From NCBI GenBank assembly GCA_963756975.1, contig CAVWPS010000002.1:1426001-1490000 (forward strand): 64,000 bases of DNA, given 5' to 3'. Shown here one piece after another: positions 17,292 to 28,869 of the stretch. The notes beneath the pieces are model-generated. The model was not told where the DNA came from, did no database searches, and saw nothing but the letters and a program-made list of their open reading frames with translations. This DNA comes from CAVRQM01 sp963756975 (GTDB lineage Bacteria; Pseudomonadota; Alphaproteobacteria; Acetobacterales; Acetobacteraceae). Numbering within the stretch: the first letter of the stretch is position 1; the number at the start of each line of letters is the position of its first letter. The position numbers and the translations under genes are program-made.

Positions 17292-18236
17292 ATGAACAAC
17301 ACTCAACGGATTGCGGCCGCGGCGCTGATCGCGGCCATCCCGCTCTGCGCGGCGACGCCGGTCGAGGCCAAGGACGCGAAGGACATCGTCATCGCGGTGA
17401 TCCCGAAGGTCGCCGTCCCGTTCTTCGACGATTGCAACACCGGCGCCGCCGGTGAGGCGAAGGCGGAAGGCGTCCAGTATCAGTGGGTCGTCCCGCAGAA
17501 CACCCAAGGCTCGACCCAGGTGAAGATTCTCGAAGACCTCATCAGCAAGAAGGTCGACGGCATCGCGATCTCGGTCAACGAGCCGAAATCGGTCCAGGCC
17601 ATCATCAAGAAGGCCATGGCAAGCGGCATCAAGGTGCTGACGTTCGACTCCGATTCCGCGAACAGCGGCCGCAGCATGTATATCGGCACCAGCAACACCG
17701 CCGCCGGTCAGACCATGGGCGAGTCGATGGCAAAGGCGATCGGCGGTACGGGCGAGGTTGCGATCGTGACCGGACAGCTCGGCGCGGCCAACCTCAACGA
17801 GCGGATCAGCGGCATCAAGACGGCGCTGGCCAAATACCCCGGCATCAAGATCGTCGCCACCGAGGGCACCGAGGACGACCTCGCCCGCGCCGTCTCCGTC
17901 GACGAGGCGATCTTTCGCGGTCACCCGAACCTGAAGGGCATCTTCGGCGTCAGCCAGGTCGGCGGTCCGTCGGTCGCCAAGGTGATGGCGACCAAGGAGT
18001 TCGGCGACAAGAAGCAGACCGTGAAAGTGTTCGCGTTCGACGACCTCCCCGACACGCTGAAGGGCGTCAAGGCGGGCTTCATCCAGGGCATCATCGTCCA
18101 GCGCCCGGTGACGATGGGCAAGCTGTCGGTCCAGCACCTCGTCGCACAGGTCGAAGGCAAGGAGACGACCAGCGCGAACATCGACACCGGTGTTACGGTC
18201 GTCGATGCGAACAACCTCAACGGCTACACGAAGTAG
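17292..18236 (+). CDS. Periplasmic sugar-binding protein (RbsB type)
   Basis: 314-residue type 1 periplasmic binding protein with an N-terminal signal peptide ending near VEAKDAKD (cleavage region about residue 23-26). The body shows the RbsB fold pattern: IVIAVIPKVAVPFFDDC, VDGIAISVNEPKSV, VLTFDSDSANSGRSMYIGTSN, GEVAIVTGQLGAANLNERISG and FAFDDLPDTL. ATG 17292 is preceded by GAGGAAAA; the longer frame from 17238 would place residues before the signal peptide. A stem-loop follows the stop. The ligand is predicted from the operon to be an acid sugar or related compound. Confidence 0.9.
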   Translation: MNNTQRIAAAALIAAIPLCAATPVEAKDAKDIVIAVIPKVAVPFFDDCNTGAAGEAKAEGVQYQWVVPQNTQGSTQVKILEDLISKKVDGIAISVNEPKSVQAIIKKAMASGIKVLTFDSDSANSGRSMYIGTSNTAAGQTMGESMAKAIGGTGEVAIVTGQLGAANLNERISGIKTALAKYPGIKIVATEGTEDDLARAVSVDEAIFRGHPNLKGIFGVSQVGGPSVAKVMATKEFGDKKQTVKVFAFDDLPDTLKGVKAGFIQGIIVQRPVTMGKLSVQHLVAQVEGKETTSANIDTGVTVVDANNLNGYTK

Positions 18237-18248
18237 ATCGCAAGGCCG

Positions 18249-18276
18249 GCCGGGAGCGCACGCAGCGTCTCCCGGC
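18249..18276 (+). terminator. Intercistronic stem-loop after the binding-protein gene
   Basis: Inverted repeat GCCGGGAG (18249-18256) and CTCCCGGC (18269-18276), followed by GTTCTTC. It stands 12 bases after the binding-protein stop and 33 bases before the ATPase, the same position as the stem-loop in the first ribose-type operon. A partial terminator or an mRNA-stabilising hairpin that favours binding-protein expression is likely. Confidence 0.5.
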
Positions 18277-18309
18277 GTTCTTCAACGCCTGTAGCGAGGC
18301 TCGACGACG

Positions 18310-19812
18310 ATGACACCGTTCCTGCAAATGCGTGACGTCTCCAAGACCTTTCCCGGGGTTCGCGCCCTGAACAAGGTCGATCTGGACGTGCGCCTCGGGG
18401 AGGTGCACGCGCTCGCCGGCGAGAACGGTGCCGGCAAAAGCACGCTGATGAAGATCATGACCGGCGTCTACAAAGCCGATCCCGGCGGCAGCATCGCGAT
18501 CGAGGGCACGCCGGTCGAGATCGGCGACGCTGTGCACGCGCGCGCTCTCGGCATCAGCATCATTTATCAGGAACTCTCGATGGTCGAGAACCTGACCGTC
18601 GCCGAGAACATCTTCCTGGCGCGCGAGCCGCTGCGCGCCGGCGGCCTGCTCGACAAGGCGCGCATGAACCGCGAGGCCGGCGACGTGCTGGCGACCCTGC
18701 ACATGAACGTCGAGCCGACGACACAGGTCGCACAGCTCAGCATCGGCCAAAAGCAGATGATCGAGATCGCCAAGGCGATTTCCTACCGGTCGCGCATCAT
18801 CATCATGGACGAGCCGACCGCGTCGCTCAGCCATCATGAGGCCGTGACGCTGATCGGCCTGATCCGCAAGTTGCGCGACCAGGGCATCGGCATCGTCTAC
18901 ATCACCCACCGGCTCGACGAGATCTTCGAGATCGCCGACCGCGTCACCATCCTGCGCGACGGCAGCACCGTCGACTCGCTTCCAATCGCCGAGGTCACGC
19001 GCGACATCCTGGTGCGCAAGATGGTCGACCGGGAGCTGAGCCAGCTGTACGGCAAGCACACATGCCATGCGACCGACGAGGTGTTGCTCGACGTCCGTGG
19101 ACTGACGCTGAGCCACCCTCGCCCGCACCAGGCCAAGGTGCGCGACATCGATTTCACGCTGCACCGGGGCGAGGTGCTCGGCTTCTTCGGGCTGATCGGC
19201 GCGGGCCGGACCGAGATCATGGAGATGGTGTTCGGCATGCGCCCATCGACCGGCAGCATCGCCGTCGAAGGCAAAGCGGTCGACATCCATGAACCGGCCG
19301 ACGCGATCGCGCACGGCATCGGCTTCGTCACCGAAGATCGCAAGGAGCAGGGTCTGGTGCTCGGCATGTCCGTCCGCGAGAATTTCAGCCTCACCCATCT
19401 CGAGGCTTATTCGCCGCATCAGTTCATCGACCGGCGCAAGGAGATGTCGCGCACCCGCGACTTCATCGCGTCGCTCGGCATCAAGACGCCGTCGACCGAA
19501 CAGCGCGTCATCAATCTCAGCGGCGGCAATCAGCAGAAGATCGTCATCGCCAAGTGGGTCGCTCGGTCGCCGAAAGTGCTGATCGTGGACGAACCCACTC
19601 GCGGCATCGACATCGGCGCGAAGGCGGAGGTGCACGCCCTGCTGGCCCGGCTCGCGCGCGACGGCATGGGGATCATCGTGATCTCGTCCGACCTGCCGGA
19701 AGTACTCGCCGTCGCCGACCGCGTGATCGTCGTCAAGGACGGGCGGATCAGCCGCACGTTCGAGCGTGCCGACGCATCGCAAGAAACCATCATGGAAGCG
19801 GCGACGGCCTGA
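18310..19812 (+). CDS. Sugar ABC transporter ATP-binding protein (RbsA type)
   Basis: 500-residue twin-domain ATPase. Domain 1: Walker A GENGAGKST, signature LSIGQKQMIEIAKA, Walker B IIIMDEPTASLSH. Domain 2: degenerate Walker A GLIGAGRT, then GIGFVTEDRKEQGLVL, signature LSGGNQQKIVIAKWV and Walker B LIVDEPTRGIDIG. This is the normal asymmetry of CUT2 importers. Start ATG 18310, with no strong ribosome site visible. It completes the importer with the two preceding genes. Confidence 0.93.
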   Translation: MTPFLQMRDVSKTFPGVRALNKVDLDVRLGEVHALAGENGAGKSTLMKIMTGVYKADPGGSIAIEGTPVEIGDAVHARALGISIIYQELSMVENLTVAENIFLAREPLRAGGLLDKARMNREAGDVLATLHMNVEPTTQVAQLSIGQKQMIEIAKAISYRSRIIIMDEPTASLSHHEAVTLIGLIRKLRDQGIGIVYITHRLDEIFEIADRVTILRDGSTVDSLPIAEVTRDILVRKMVDRELSQLYGKHTCHATDEVLLDVRGLTLSHPRPHQAKVRDIDFTLHRGEVLGFFGLIGAGRTEIMEMVFGMRPSTGSIAVEGKAVDIHEPADAIAHGIGFVTEDRKEQGLVLGMSVRENFSLTHLEAYSPHQFIDRRKEMSRTRDFIASLGIKTPSTEQRVINLSGGNQQKIVIAKWVARSPKVLIVDEPTRGIDIGAKAEVHALLARLARDGMGIIVISSDLPEVLAVADRVIVVKDGRISRTFERADASQETIMEAATA

Positions 19813-19841
19813 TCGCTGTCCATCATCTAGGAGACTTCGCC

Positions 19842-20750
19842 ATGAGCAAGAACGTCATCTTCACCGGCGGCAGCGGCAAGGCCGGCCGGCACGTCGTCCA
19901 GCATCTCGTCGAGCACGGCTACAACGTGCTGAACCTCGACATGAAGCCGCTGGACAACCCGAAGGTCCGGACCCTGATCACCGACATCACCGATAGCGGC
20001 CAGGTCTTCAACGCGATGACCACCACGCTCGAACTGCACGAGTTCGCGCCCGATCTGCGCGCGCCCAAGATCGACGCGGTCGTGCACTTCGCCGCCATTC
20101 CGCGGATCATGATCGTGCCGGACAACGAGGTGTTCCGCATCAACACGATGGGCACCTACAACATCATCGAGGCGGCCGAGAAACTCGGCATCCGCAAGAC
20201 GATCATCGCTTCGTCCGAGACGACCTACGGCCTCGTGTTTTCGAACCAGCCGCGCGACCCGGTCTACCTTCCGCTCGACGAGGAATACCCGGTCAATCCG
20301 ATGGACAGCTACGCGCTGTCGAAGATCTGCAACGAGCGCACCGCGCACGCCTTCCAGCAACGGTCGGGCGCGGACGTGTACGCGATCCGGATCGGCAACG
20401 TCATCGAGCCGCACGAATACAAGAACTTCCCGGGCTTTTTCGCCGACCCGGGATTCCGCAAGCGCCTGACCTGGAGCTACATCGACGCCCGCGACCTGGG
20501 GCAGATCATCCGGCTGGGGATCGAGACGGACGGGCTCGGCTATCAGGTGTTCAACGCGGCGCAGGACGATTGCTCGTCCGATCTGCCGACGGCGGAACTG
20601 CTGAAGCGCTTCTACCCGAACGTGCCGGTTCACGGGCAGCTCGGCGAATTCGAGGGATTGCTGTCGAACAAGAAGGCGCGCGAGGTATTGGGCTTCCGCG
20701 AGCAGCATAATTGGCGCAGCGCGCTGGCCGCCGACAAGGCCGCCCGATGA
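19842..20750 (+). CDS. NAD-dependent epimerase/dehydratase-family dehydrogenase
   Basis: 302-residue extended short-chain dehydrogenase. TGGSGKAGRHV (about residues 8-18) is the nucleotide-binding motif. The serine-tyrosine-lysine catalytic set appears as ASSETTYG and YALSKICNE. The family includes uronate dehydrogenases and D-erythronate dehydrogenase DenD; the latter would fit an operon with OtnI- and OtnK-like genes, but the sequence alone does not separate them. ATG 19842 follows TAGGAGACTT. It overlaps the next gene by four bases. Confidence 0.8.
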   Translation: MSKNVIFTGGSGKAGRHVVQHLVEHGYNVLNLDMKPLDNPKVRTLITDITDSGQVFNAMTTTLELHEFAPDLRAPKIDAVVHFAAIPRIMIVPDNEVFRINTMGTYNIIEAAEKLGIRKTIIASSETTYGLVFSNQPRDPVYLPLDEEYPVNPMDSYALSKICNERTAHAFQQRSGADVYAIRIGNVIEPHEYKNFPGFFADPGFRKRLTWSYIDARDLGQIIRLGIETDGLGYQVFNAAQDDCSSDLPTAELLKRFYPNVPVHGQLGEFEGLLSNKKAREVLGFREQHNWRSALAADKAAR

Positions 20751-21643
20751 CCAAGGAACGGGTCGGGTTCATCGGGCTCGGCCTGATGGGCCACGGGATC
20801 GCGAAGAACATCGTCGAAAAAGGCTGGCCGCTCGCGGTCCTCGCGCATCGCAAGCGGGACGCGGTGGACGACCTCGTCAAGCGGGGCGCCACCGAAGTGG
20901 CAACCCCGCGCGCACTGGCCGAGACATGCGACGTGGTCGTGCTCTGCGTCACCGGTTCGACGCAGGTGGAGGCGATAATCGACGGTCCGGACGGGCTGGC
21001 GTCGGCCGGGCGCGAGCTTCTGATTATCGACTGCTCGACGTCCGAACCCGCGTCCACCATGCGGCTCGCGGCGGCGCTGGTCCCGGCGGGGATCACGCTA
21101 ATCGACGCGCCGCTCGGCCGGACGCCGAAGGATGCGTGGGAGGGCACGCTCGACGTGATGGTCGGCGGCGCGCCCGAGATCGTGGCACGGGCACGGCCGA
21201 TCCTGGAGGCGTTCGCGGGCCGCGTGATCCCGACGGGGCCGGCCGGCACCGGCCACACGATGAAGCTGCTGAACAACTTCCTGTCGATGGGCTACGCGGC
21301 GCTGTACTCGGAGGCGCTGATGCTCGGCGCCAAGGCGGGCCTGAAACCCGCCGTGTTCGACAGCGTCATTCGCGGCGGCCGCATGGATTGCCCGTTCTAC
21401 CAGACGTTCTTCAAATACGTCATCGAGCGGGACCGTAACGCCCACCGCTTCACCATCGTGAACGCGTTCAAGGACGTGACGTACCTGGCCGGCTTCGCGC
21501 AGGCGATGGGTGTCGCGAACCCGGTCGGCGCCGCCGTCCGCAACAGTTTCGCCGTGGCCGTCGGCACCGGCCATGGCGAGGATTACGTGCCGATGCTGTC
21601 CGATATCGTGGCCGAAATGAACGGAACGTCGCTGACCGCATAA
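20747..21643 (+). CDS. Beta-hydroxyacid dehydrogenase (3-hydroxyisobutyrate dehydrogenase family)
   Basis: 298-residue NAD(P)-dependent dehydrogenase with GFIGLGLMGHGIAKN at the N-terminus, the substrate loop DAPLGRTPKDAWEGTLDVMVGG and the catalytic lysine in TMKLLNNFLS. It is the second member of this family in the operon, in addition to the LtnD-like first gene, and the two are clearly divergent. One may act on threonate and the other on a stereoisomer or on tartronate semialdehyde; this is inference. Start ATG 20747 is coupled to the upstream stop (ATGA). Confidence 0.85.
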   Translation: MTKERVGFIGLGLMGHGIAKNIVEKGWPLAVLAHRKRDAVDDLVKRGATEVATPRALAETCDVVVLCVTGSTQVEAIIDGPDGLASAGRELLIIDCSTSEPASTMRLAAALVPAGITLIDAPLGRTPKDAWEGTLDVMVGGAPEIVARARPILEAFAGRVIPTGPAGTGHTMKLLNNFLSMGYAALYSEALMLGAKAGLKPAVFDSVIRGGRMDCPFYQTFFKYVIERDRNAHRFTIVNAFKDVTYLAGFAQAMGVANPVGAAVRNSFAVAVGTGHGEDYVPMLSDIVAEMNGTSLTA

Positions 21644-21671
21644 GACGTCATAACAAGAGAGAGGAAACACC

Positions 21672-22730
21672 ATGAAGACGACGACAATCCTGACCGCCGT
21701 CGCGGCATTGGCCGCGACCAGCCCGGTCGCGCGGGCCGCCGATCAGCCGGCGATGACGCCGCTCTCGGTGCCCGCGAAAACCCTGCAGGCGCCGACCGCC
21801 GACATCAGCCCGGAAATGCAGGCGATCATCGCGCGCCCGCTCAACCCCGGCTGGAATTTTCACCCGAAGACCGGTGAAGAATGGCGCGCGATGGCCAACA
21901 AGATCGCCGATACGGTCACGCCCGGCCTGCCGGCGATGGAGCAGCGGATGCACGTCAAGGTGGAGCAGTCGACCATCGACGGCGTCAAGGTCGCCATCGT
22001 GACCCCGGACGACATGCCGGAGCAGAACAAGGACAAGGTGATCGTCCACGTCCACGGCGGCTGCTACGTCTACTTCCCCGGACCCTCGGGCACCACGGAG
22101 GCGATCATGATGGCCGGCTTCGGGCACTACAAGGTCATCGCGGTCGACTACCGCATGCCGCCCGACGCCTATTTCCCGGCGGCGATCGACGACGCGATGA
22201 CCGTCTACAAATCCGTGCTCAAGACAACCGCGCCGAAGAACGTCGGCATCATCGGCACCTCCGCCGGTGGGGCGCTGACGCTCGAAATGGTCGTGAAGGC
22301 CAAGCAGGACGGGCTGCCGATGCCGGGGGCGATCGCGCCGGGCACGCCGATGGCCGACGTCACGAAAACCGGTGACTCGTTCTACACGAACGAGTTCGTC
22401 GACAACGTATTGGTCTCGCCCAGCGGCTTCTGCGACGATGCGGCCGCGTTCTACGCGCATGGCCACGACATGAAGGACCCGCTGCTGTCGCCGGTCTATG
22501 CCGACATGACCGGTTTCCCGCCGACGATCCTGACCACCGGCACGCGCGACCAGCTGCTCAGCAACACCGTGCGCGTGCACCGCAAGCTGCGCCGCGCCGG
22601 TGTTGAAGCCGACCTGAACGTCTACGAGGGCGAGTCGCACGCGCAGTATCAGTTCGACGACACCGTGCCGGAGACCAAGGAGGCGTTCACCGACATCGCC
22701 GACTTCTTCGGCAAACACCTCGGCAAGTAG
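21672..22730 (+). CDS. Exported alpha/beta hydrolase (hormone-sensitive-lipase-like esterase)
   Basis: 352-residue esterase with an N-terminal signal peptide (cleavage after about ARAA, residue 23). The HSL-type oxyanion motif is VHVHGGCYVYF, with nucleophile elbow GTSAGGAL, acidic residue region TTGTRDQLLSNT and catalytic histidine in GESHAQYQ. ATG 21672 follows GAGAGAGGAAAC. Its place inside an acid-sugar operon suggests that it releases the sugar acid from an ester or opens a lactone in the periplasm before uptake. That is an inference from context; esterase activity itself is well supported. Confidence 0.82.
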   Translation: MKTTTILTAVAALAATSPVARAADQPAMTPLSVPAKTLQAPTADISPEMQAIIARPLNPGWNFHPKTGEEWRAMANKIADTVTPGLPAMEQRMHVKVEQSTIDGVKVAIVTPDDMPEQNKDKVIVHVHGGCYVYFPGPSGTTEAIMMAGFGHYKVIAVDYRMPPDAYFPAAIDDAMTVYKSVLKTTAPKNVGIIGTSAGGALTLEMVVKAKQDGLPMPGAIAPGTPMADVTKTGDSFYTNEFVDNVLVSPSGFCDDAAAFYAHGHDMKDPLLSPVYADMTGFPPTILTTGTRDQLLSNTVRVHRKLRRAGVEADLNVYEGESHAQYQFDDTVPETKEAFTDIADFFGKHLGK

Positions 22731-22761
22731 ACGTCCAACACTCACCGCGAAGGCGAATGGC

Positions 22762-23562
22762 ATGCTGCGTTTCTCCGCGAACCTCGGCTTCATGTGGCCG
22801 GATCGTCCGCTGCTCGACCGGATCGACGCGGCCGCCAAAGCCGGGTTCCGCGCGGTGGAACTGCACTGGCCTTACGACGTGCCGGCCGCGCGCGTGCGCG
22901 ACCGGTGCGCCTCGCACGGGATCGGTCTGCTCGGGATCAACACCGTTCGCGGCGACGTCGCGAACGGTGAGAACGGGCTCGGCGCGCTGGCCGGACGGGA
23001 GGCGGAGTTTCAGGCCGCCGTGGACCAGTCGCTCGCGTTCTGCCGGGATGCCGGCGGCACCGCCGTTCACTGCATGGCGGGCGTGGTGCCGCCCGACCGG
23101 CGCGAGGCGGCGCGCGCGGTGTTCGTCGCCAACCTTCGCGAGGCGTCCGCCAAGGCGGCCCGCGACGGGATCACGCTGCTCCTCGAACCGCTGAACCCGC
23201 ACGATGCGCCGGGCTACTTCTACTCGACGGTCGAGGAGGGGGAGGCGATCATCGCCGAGACCGGACGCGACAATTTGAAACTGATGTTCGACTGCTACCA
23301 TGTCGGCCGGGTCGGGGGCGACGTGATCGCATCGCTCGAACGCCTGCTGCCGGTCATCGGCCACGTCCAGATCGCGGCCGTTCCGAGCCGCGCCGAACCG
23401 GATCGCGGCGACCTCGATTATCGTGCGGTATTCGCGGCCCTCGAGCGGTCGCCCTACGCGGGATGGACCGGGTGCGAATACAAACCGGCGGGCGACACGG
23501 ATGCCGGCCTGTCGTGGGTCGGCGCGCTTGGCGCGGACCTCACCGCCGACCGGGCAAGCTGA
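22762..23562 (+). CDS. otnI: OtnI-like 2-oxo-tetronate isomerase / hydroxypyruvate isomerase family
   Basis: 266-residue TIM-barrel isomerase of the Hyi/OtnI family. Typical stretches are RFSANLGFMWPDRPLLDRI at the start, GFRAVELHWPYD, LLLEPLNPHDAPGYF (metal-ligand glutamate), LKLMFDCYHVGR (aspartate and histidine ligands) and GWTGCEYKP at the end. OtnI interconverts 2-oxo- and 3-oxo-tetronate between the dehydrogenase and the OtnK kinase. The next gene is an OtnK-like kinase that starts inside this stop codon (TGATG), which favours OtnI over plain hydroxypyruvate isomerase. Confidence 0.85.
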   Translation: MLRFSANLGFMWPDRPLLDRIDAAAKAGFRAVELHWPYDVPAARVRDRCASHGIGLLGINTVRGDVANGENGLGALAGREAEFQAAVDQSLAFCRDAGGTAVHCMAGVVPPDRREAARAVFVANLREASAKAARDGITLLLEPLNPHDAPGYFYSTVEEGEAIIAETGRDNLKLMFDCYHVGRVGGDVIASLERLLPVIGHVQIAAVPSRAEPDRGDLDYRAVFAALERSPYAGWTGCEYKPAGDTDAGLSWVGALGADLTADRAS

Positions 23563-24827
23563 TGCTGCTCGGGTGCGTCGCCGACGATCTCACGGGTGCG
23601 ACCGACCTGTCGCTGACCCTGAGCAAGGAGGGGCTGCGCTGCGTGCAGAGCACCGGCATCCCGTCCCCCGCACTCGACCTGACCGGGGTCGACGCGCTGG
23701 TGATCGCGCTGAAATCGCGTTCGATCCCGGCACCCGACGCGGTGTCGCAATCGCTCGGCGCGGCGCGCGCGTTGCTGGCGCTCGGTGCCCAGCGGCTGTT
23801 GTTCAAGTATTGCTCGACGTTCGATTCGACCGACGACGGGAATATCGGCCCGGTGACGGAGGCGCTGCTCGGCCTCGTCGGCGGGCAGACGATCGCCTGC
23901 CCCGCTTTTCCGCGCGCCGGCCGGACGATTTACGCCGGCCAGCTCTTCGTCAATGGCGTGCCGCTCGCGGAAAGCCCGATGAAGGACCACCCGCTGAACC
24001 CGATGCACGATTCCGACCTGCGCCGGGTGCTCGGACGCCAGACGCGGCTGCCGGTCGGGCTGATCGCGTTCGACGACGTGGACGGCGGACCGGACGCGAT
24101 CCGAGCGGCGCTGGCGCGCGAGGCGGGGGCTGGCCGCCCGGTCGCCATCGTCGACGCGCTGACCGACCGCCACTTGCGCAACATCGGCGCGGCGGCGGCG
24201 CATCTGCCGCTGATCACCGGCGGCTCCGGCATCGCGATGGGCCTGCCCGCCGCTTATCTCGCCTCGGGCCTGATCGCGGAACTGACGCCGCCGGCCCGGA
24301 CCATGCCGGCCCCGCCCGGGCGCCGCGCGATTCTCGCCGGCTCCTGCTCGGCGGCGACGCGACAACAGGTGGCGCACGCGATCGGCGCGGGGCTGCCGGC
24401 GCTGCAACTCGACGCCGCAAAGCTGGCCGACGGCAGCCAGACCGTGGACGCCGTGCTGGGCTGGGTCGACGGCCGGACCGGCGAGGCTCCGATCCTGATC
24501 TACTCGAGCGCCGAGCCGGATGTCGTGCGCGACCTCCAGAGCCGGCTCGGGCGCGAGGCGGCCGGCGGCATGATCGAACACGTGCTCGCGGCGATCGCGC
24601 AGGGGCTGCAACGGCGCGGCTTTTCCCGCCTGCTGATCGCCGGCGGCGAGACATCGGGTGCCGTCGTTCAGGCCCTCGGCGCGCAGGCGCTGGCGATCGG
24701 CCCCGAGATCGACCCCGGCGTTCCCTGGACCCGCACGCTGGACGGACCCGCGATGGCGCTCGCGCTGAAATCGGGCAATTTCGGCGCGCCGGACTTCTTC
24801 GTGAAAGCCTGGGAGCGGCTGTCCTGA
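23562..24827 (+). CDS. otnK: Four-carbon acid sugar kinase (OtnK, DUF1537 family)
   Basis: 421-residue kinase of the former DUF1537 family, which phosphorylates 3-oxo-tetronate. The N-terminal substrate-binding domain has ADDLTGATDL (about residues 7-16), KYCSTFDSTDDGNIGPV and HPLNPMHDSDLRRVLGRQ. The C-terminal nucleotide-binding domain has ILAGSCSAATRQQ, IAGGETSGAV and LKSGNFGAPDFF. Length and motif order are complete. It is the last gene of the operon and ends 9 bases before a tRNA on the other strand. The OtnC aldolase that normally completes the pathway is not in this window. Confidence 0.92.
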   Translation: MLLGCVADDLTGATDLSLTLSKEGLRCVQSTGIPSPALDLTGVDALVIALKSRSIPAPDAVSQSLGAARALLALGAQRLLFKYCSTFDSTDDGNIGPVTEALLGLVGGQTIACPAFPRAGRTIYAGQLFVNGVPLAESPMKDHPLNPMHDSDLRRVLGRQTRLPVGLIAFDDVDGGPDAIRAALAREAGAGRPVAIVDALTDRHLRNIGAAAAHLPLITGGSGIAMGLPAAYLASGLIAELTPPARTMPAPPGRRAILAGSCSAATRQQVAHAIGAGLPALQLDAAKLADGSQTVDAVLGWVDGRTGEAPILIYSSAEPDVVRDLQSRLGREAAGGMIEHVLAAIAQGLQRRGFSRLLIAGGETSGAVVQALGAQALAIGPEIDPGVPWTRTLDGPAMALALKSGNFGAPDFFVKAWERLS

Positions 24828-24836
24828 GCGCGGGAG

Positions 24837-24912
<76 letters not shown>

Positions 24913-25069
24913 GCCGCCCGCCCCATACCAATCGCGCGGCCGCCTGTGAACCCCTTCCGCCGGGAACACGGCGTCACGAAGCGGTCACGACGCTTGCCGG
25001 GCATGAAGCTTGCGTGTTTCATCGGTCGCGGGGCCGTGATGAGATCGAGCCTTGGTGGAAAGGGCTTGG

Positions 25070-27271
<2,202 letters not shown>

Positions 27272-27279
<8 letters not shown>

Positions 27280-28153
27280 CGTTTCGGGCGACCCATTGCT
27301 GTCCGTAGAAGGCCTGACGATGCGGTTCGGCGGCCTGCTCGCCGTCGACAGCCTGACGTTCGCCGCGCGGGCCGGCGAAATCACGGCGGTCATCGGCCCG
27401 AACGGCGCCGGCAAGACCACCGTGTTCAACTGCATCACCGGCTTCTACCGCCCGACGTCGGGGCGCATCCGCCTCGCGCGCGATCACGGCGGACCGATTT
27501 CGCTCGAACGGCTGCCCGGCCACCTGATTACCCGCCGCGCCCGCGTGGCACGCACGTTCCAGAACATCCGCCTGTTCGCCGGCATGACGGTGCTCGAAAA
27601 CCTCATGGTGGCGCAGCACAACACCATCATGCCGAATGTCGGCTGGGGCCTGCTCGGCGTGTTCGCGCTCGGCGGCATGCGGCGGCGCGAGCGCGAGGCG
27701 GTGGACCGGGCGCGGCTCTGGCTCGACCGCACCGGCCTGACCCGCCGCGCCGACGATCCGGCCGGGGCGCTGCCGTACGGCGACCAGCGGCGGCTCGAAA
27801 TCGCGCGCGCGATGTGCACGCGCCCGGTGCTGCTATGCCTCGACGAGCCGGCGGCCGGGCTGAACCCGCGGGAGAGCGACGAGCTTGCCGACCTGATGAT
27901 CGGCATCAAGCGCGACGGCACCAGCATCCTGCTGATCGAGCACGACATGGGTGTCGTGATGCGGATCAGCGACCATGTCGTCGTCCTCGATCACGGCCAG
28001 CGGATCAGCGACGGCACCGCGCGAGAGGTTCGCGAGGACCCGCGCGTCATCGCGGCCTACCTCGGCGAGGGCGACGAGGACGAGCCTGCCGATCAATCCG
28101 GCGAACAGGGCGGACCGGCGAACAGCCCCTACGCGGCGGACGCGGGCGTATGA
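27272..28153 (+). CDS. livG: Branched-chain amino acid ABC transporter ATPase LivG
   Basis: 293-residue ABC ATPase. Walker A GPNGAGKTT, the HAAT-specific VARTFQNIRLFAGMTVLEN, the signature region LPYGDQRRLEIARAM (the typical LSYGxQR variant) and Walker B LLCLDEPAAGLN are all present. The C-terminal about 35 residues are a hydrophilic acidic extension beyond the usual end. The GTG at 27272 overlaps livM by eight bases; no nearer ATG exists before the first strand. Confidence 0.92.
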
Positions 28154-28869
28154 CGCCGCTGCTGAGCCTCGACGGCGTCTCGACCTATTACGGGTCGATC
28201 CAGGCGTTGCGCGGTGTCGATCTGGTGGTCGAGCCGGGCGAGATCGTGACCCTGATCGGCGCCAACGGGGCCGGGAAATCGACGCTGATGATGACCATCT
28301 GCGGCAGCCCCCGCGCCCGCACCGGCCGCATCGTCCACGACGGCACCGACATCACCGACATGCCGACGCACCTGATCATGCGGCGCGACATCGCCCAGTC
28401 GCCCGAGGGGCGGCGCATCTTCCCGCGCATGACCGTGCGGGAAAACCTGCTGATGGGGGCCCAAGGCCATTCCGGCACCGAAACCGACCGGCGGATCGGA
28501 CGCATGTTCGAGCTGTTTCCGCGCCTGTCGGAACGCGCCGGCCAGCGCGGCGGCACGCTGTCGGGCGGCGAGCAGCAAATGCTCTCGATCGCGCGCGCGC
28601 TGATGAGCGAGCCGCGCCTGCTGCTGCTCGACGAGCCATCGCTCGGGCTCGCGCCCCTGATCGTGCGCGGCATCTTCAGCGCCATCCGGGAGTTGAACCG
28701 TGCCACCGGTCTGACCGTCCTGCTGGTGGAGCAGAACGCCTACCAGGCGCTGCGGCTGGCGCACCGGGGCTACGTGCTGGTCAACGGCGCGATCACCATG
28801 GCCGGAACCGGGGCCGAGCTTCTGGCGCGGCCGGAAATCCGCGCCGCGTATCTCGAGGGCGGTCACTGA
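28150..28869 (+). CDS. livF: Branched-chain amino acid ABC transporter ATPase LivF
   Basis: 239-residue ABC ATPase with Walker A GANGAGKST, the LivF-type IAQSPEGRRIFPRMTVRENL, signature LSGGEQQMLSIARAL and Walker B LLLLDEPSLGLAP. ATG 28150 overlaps the livG stop (ATGA). It closes the livHMGF operon; its stop abuts the end of the convergent histidine kinase gene with no gap. Confidence 0.93.
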   Translation: MTPLLSLDGVSTYYGSIQALRGVDLVVEPGEIVTLIGANGAGKSTLMMTICGSPRARTGRIVHDGTDITDMPTHLIMRRDIAQSPEGRRIFPRMTVRENLLMGAQGHSGTETDRRIGRMFELFPRLSERAGQRGGTLSGGEQQMLSIARALMSEPRLLLLDEPSLGLAPLIVRGIFSAIRELNRATGLTVLLVEQNAYQALRLAHRGYVLVNGAITMAGTGAELLARPEIRAAYLEGGH

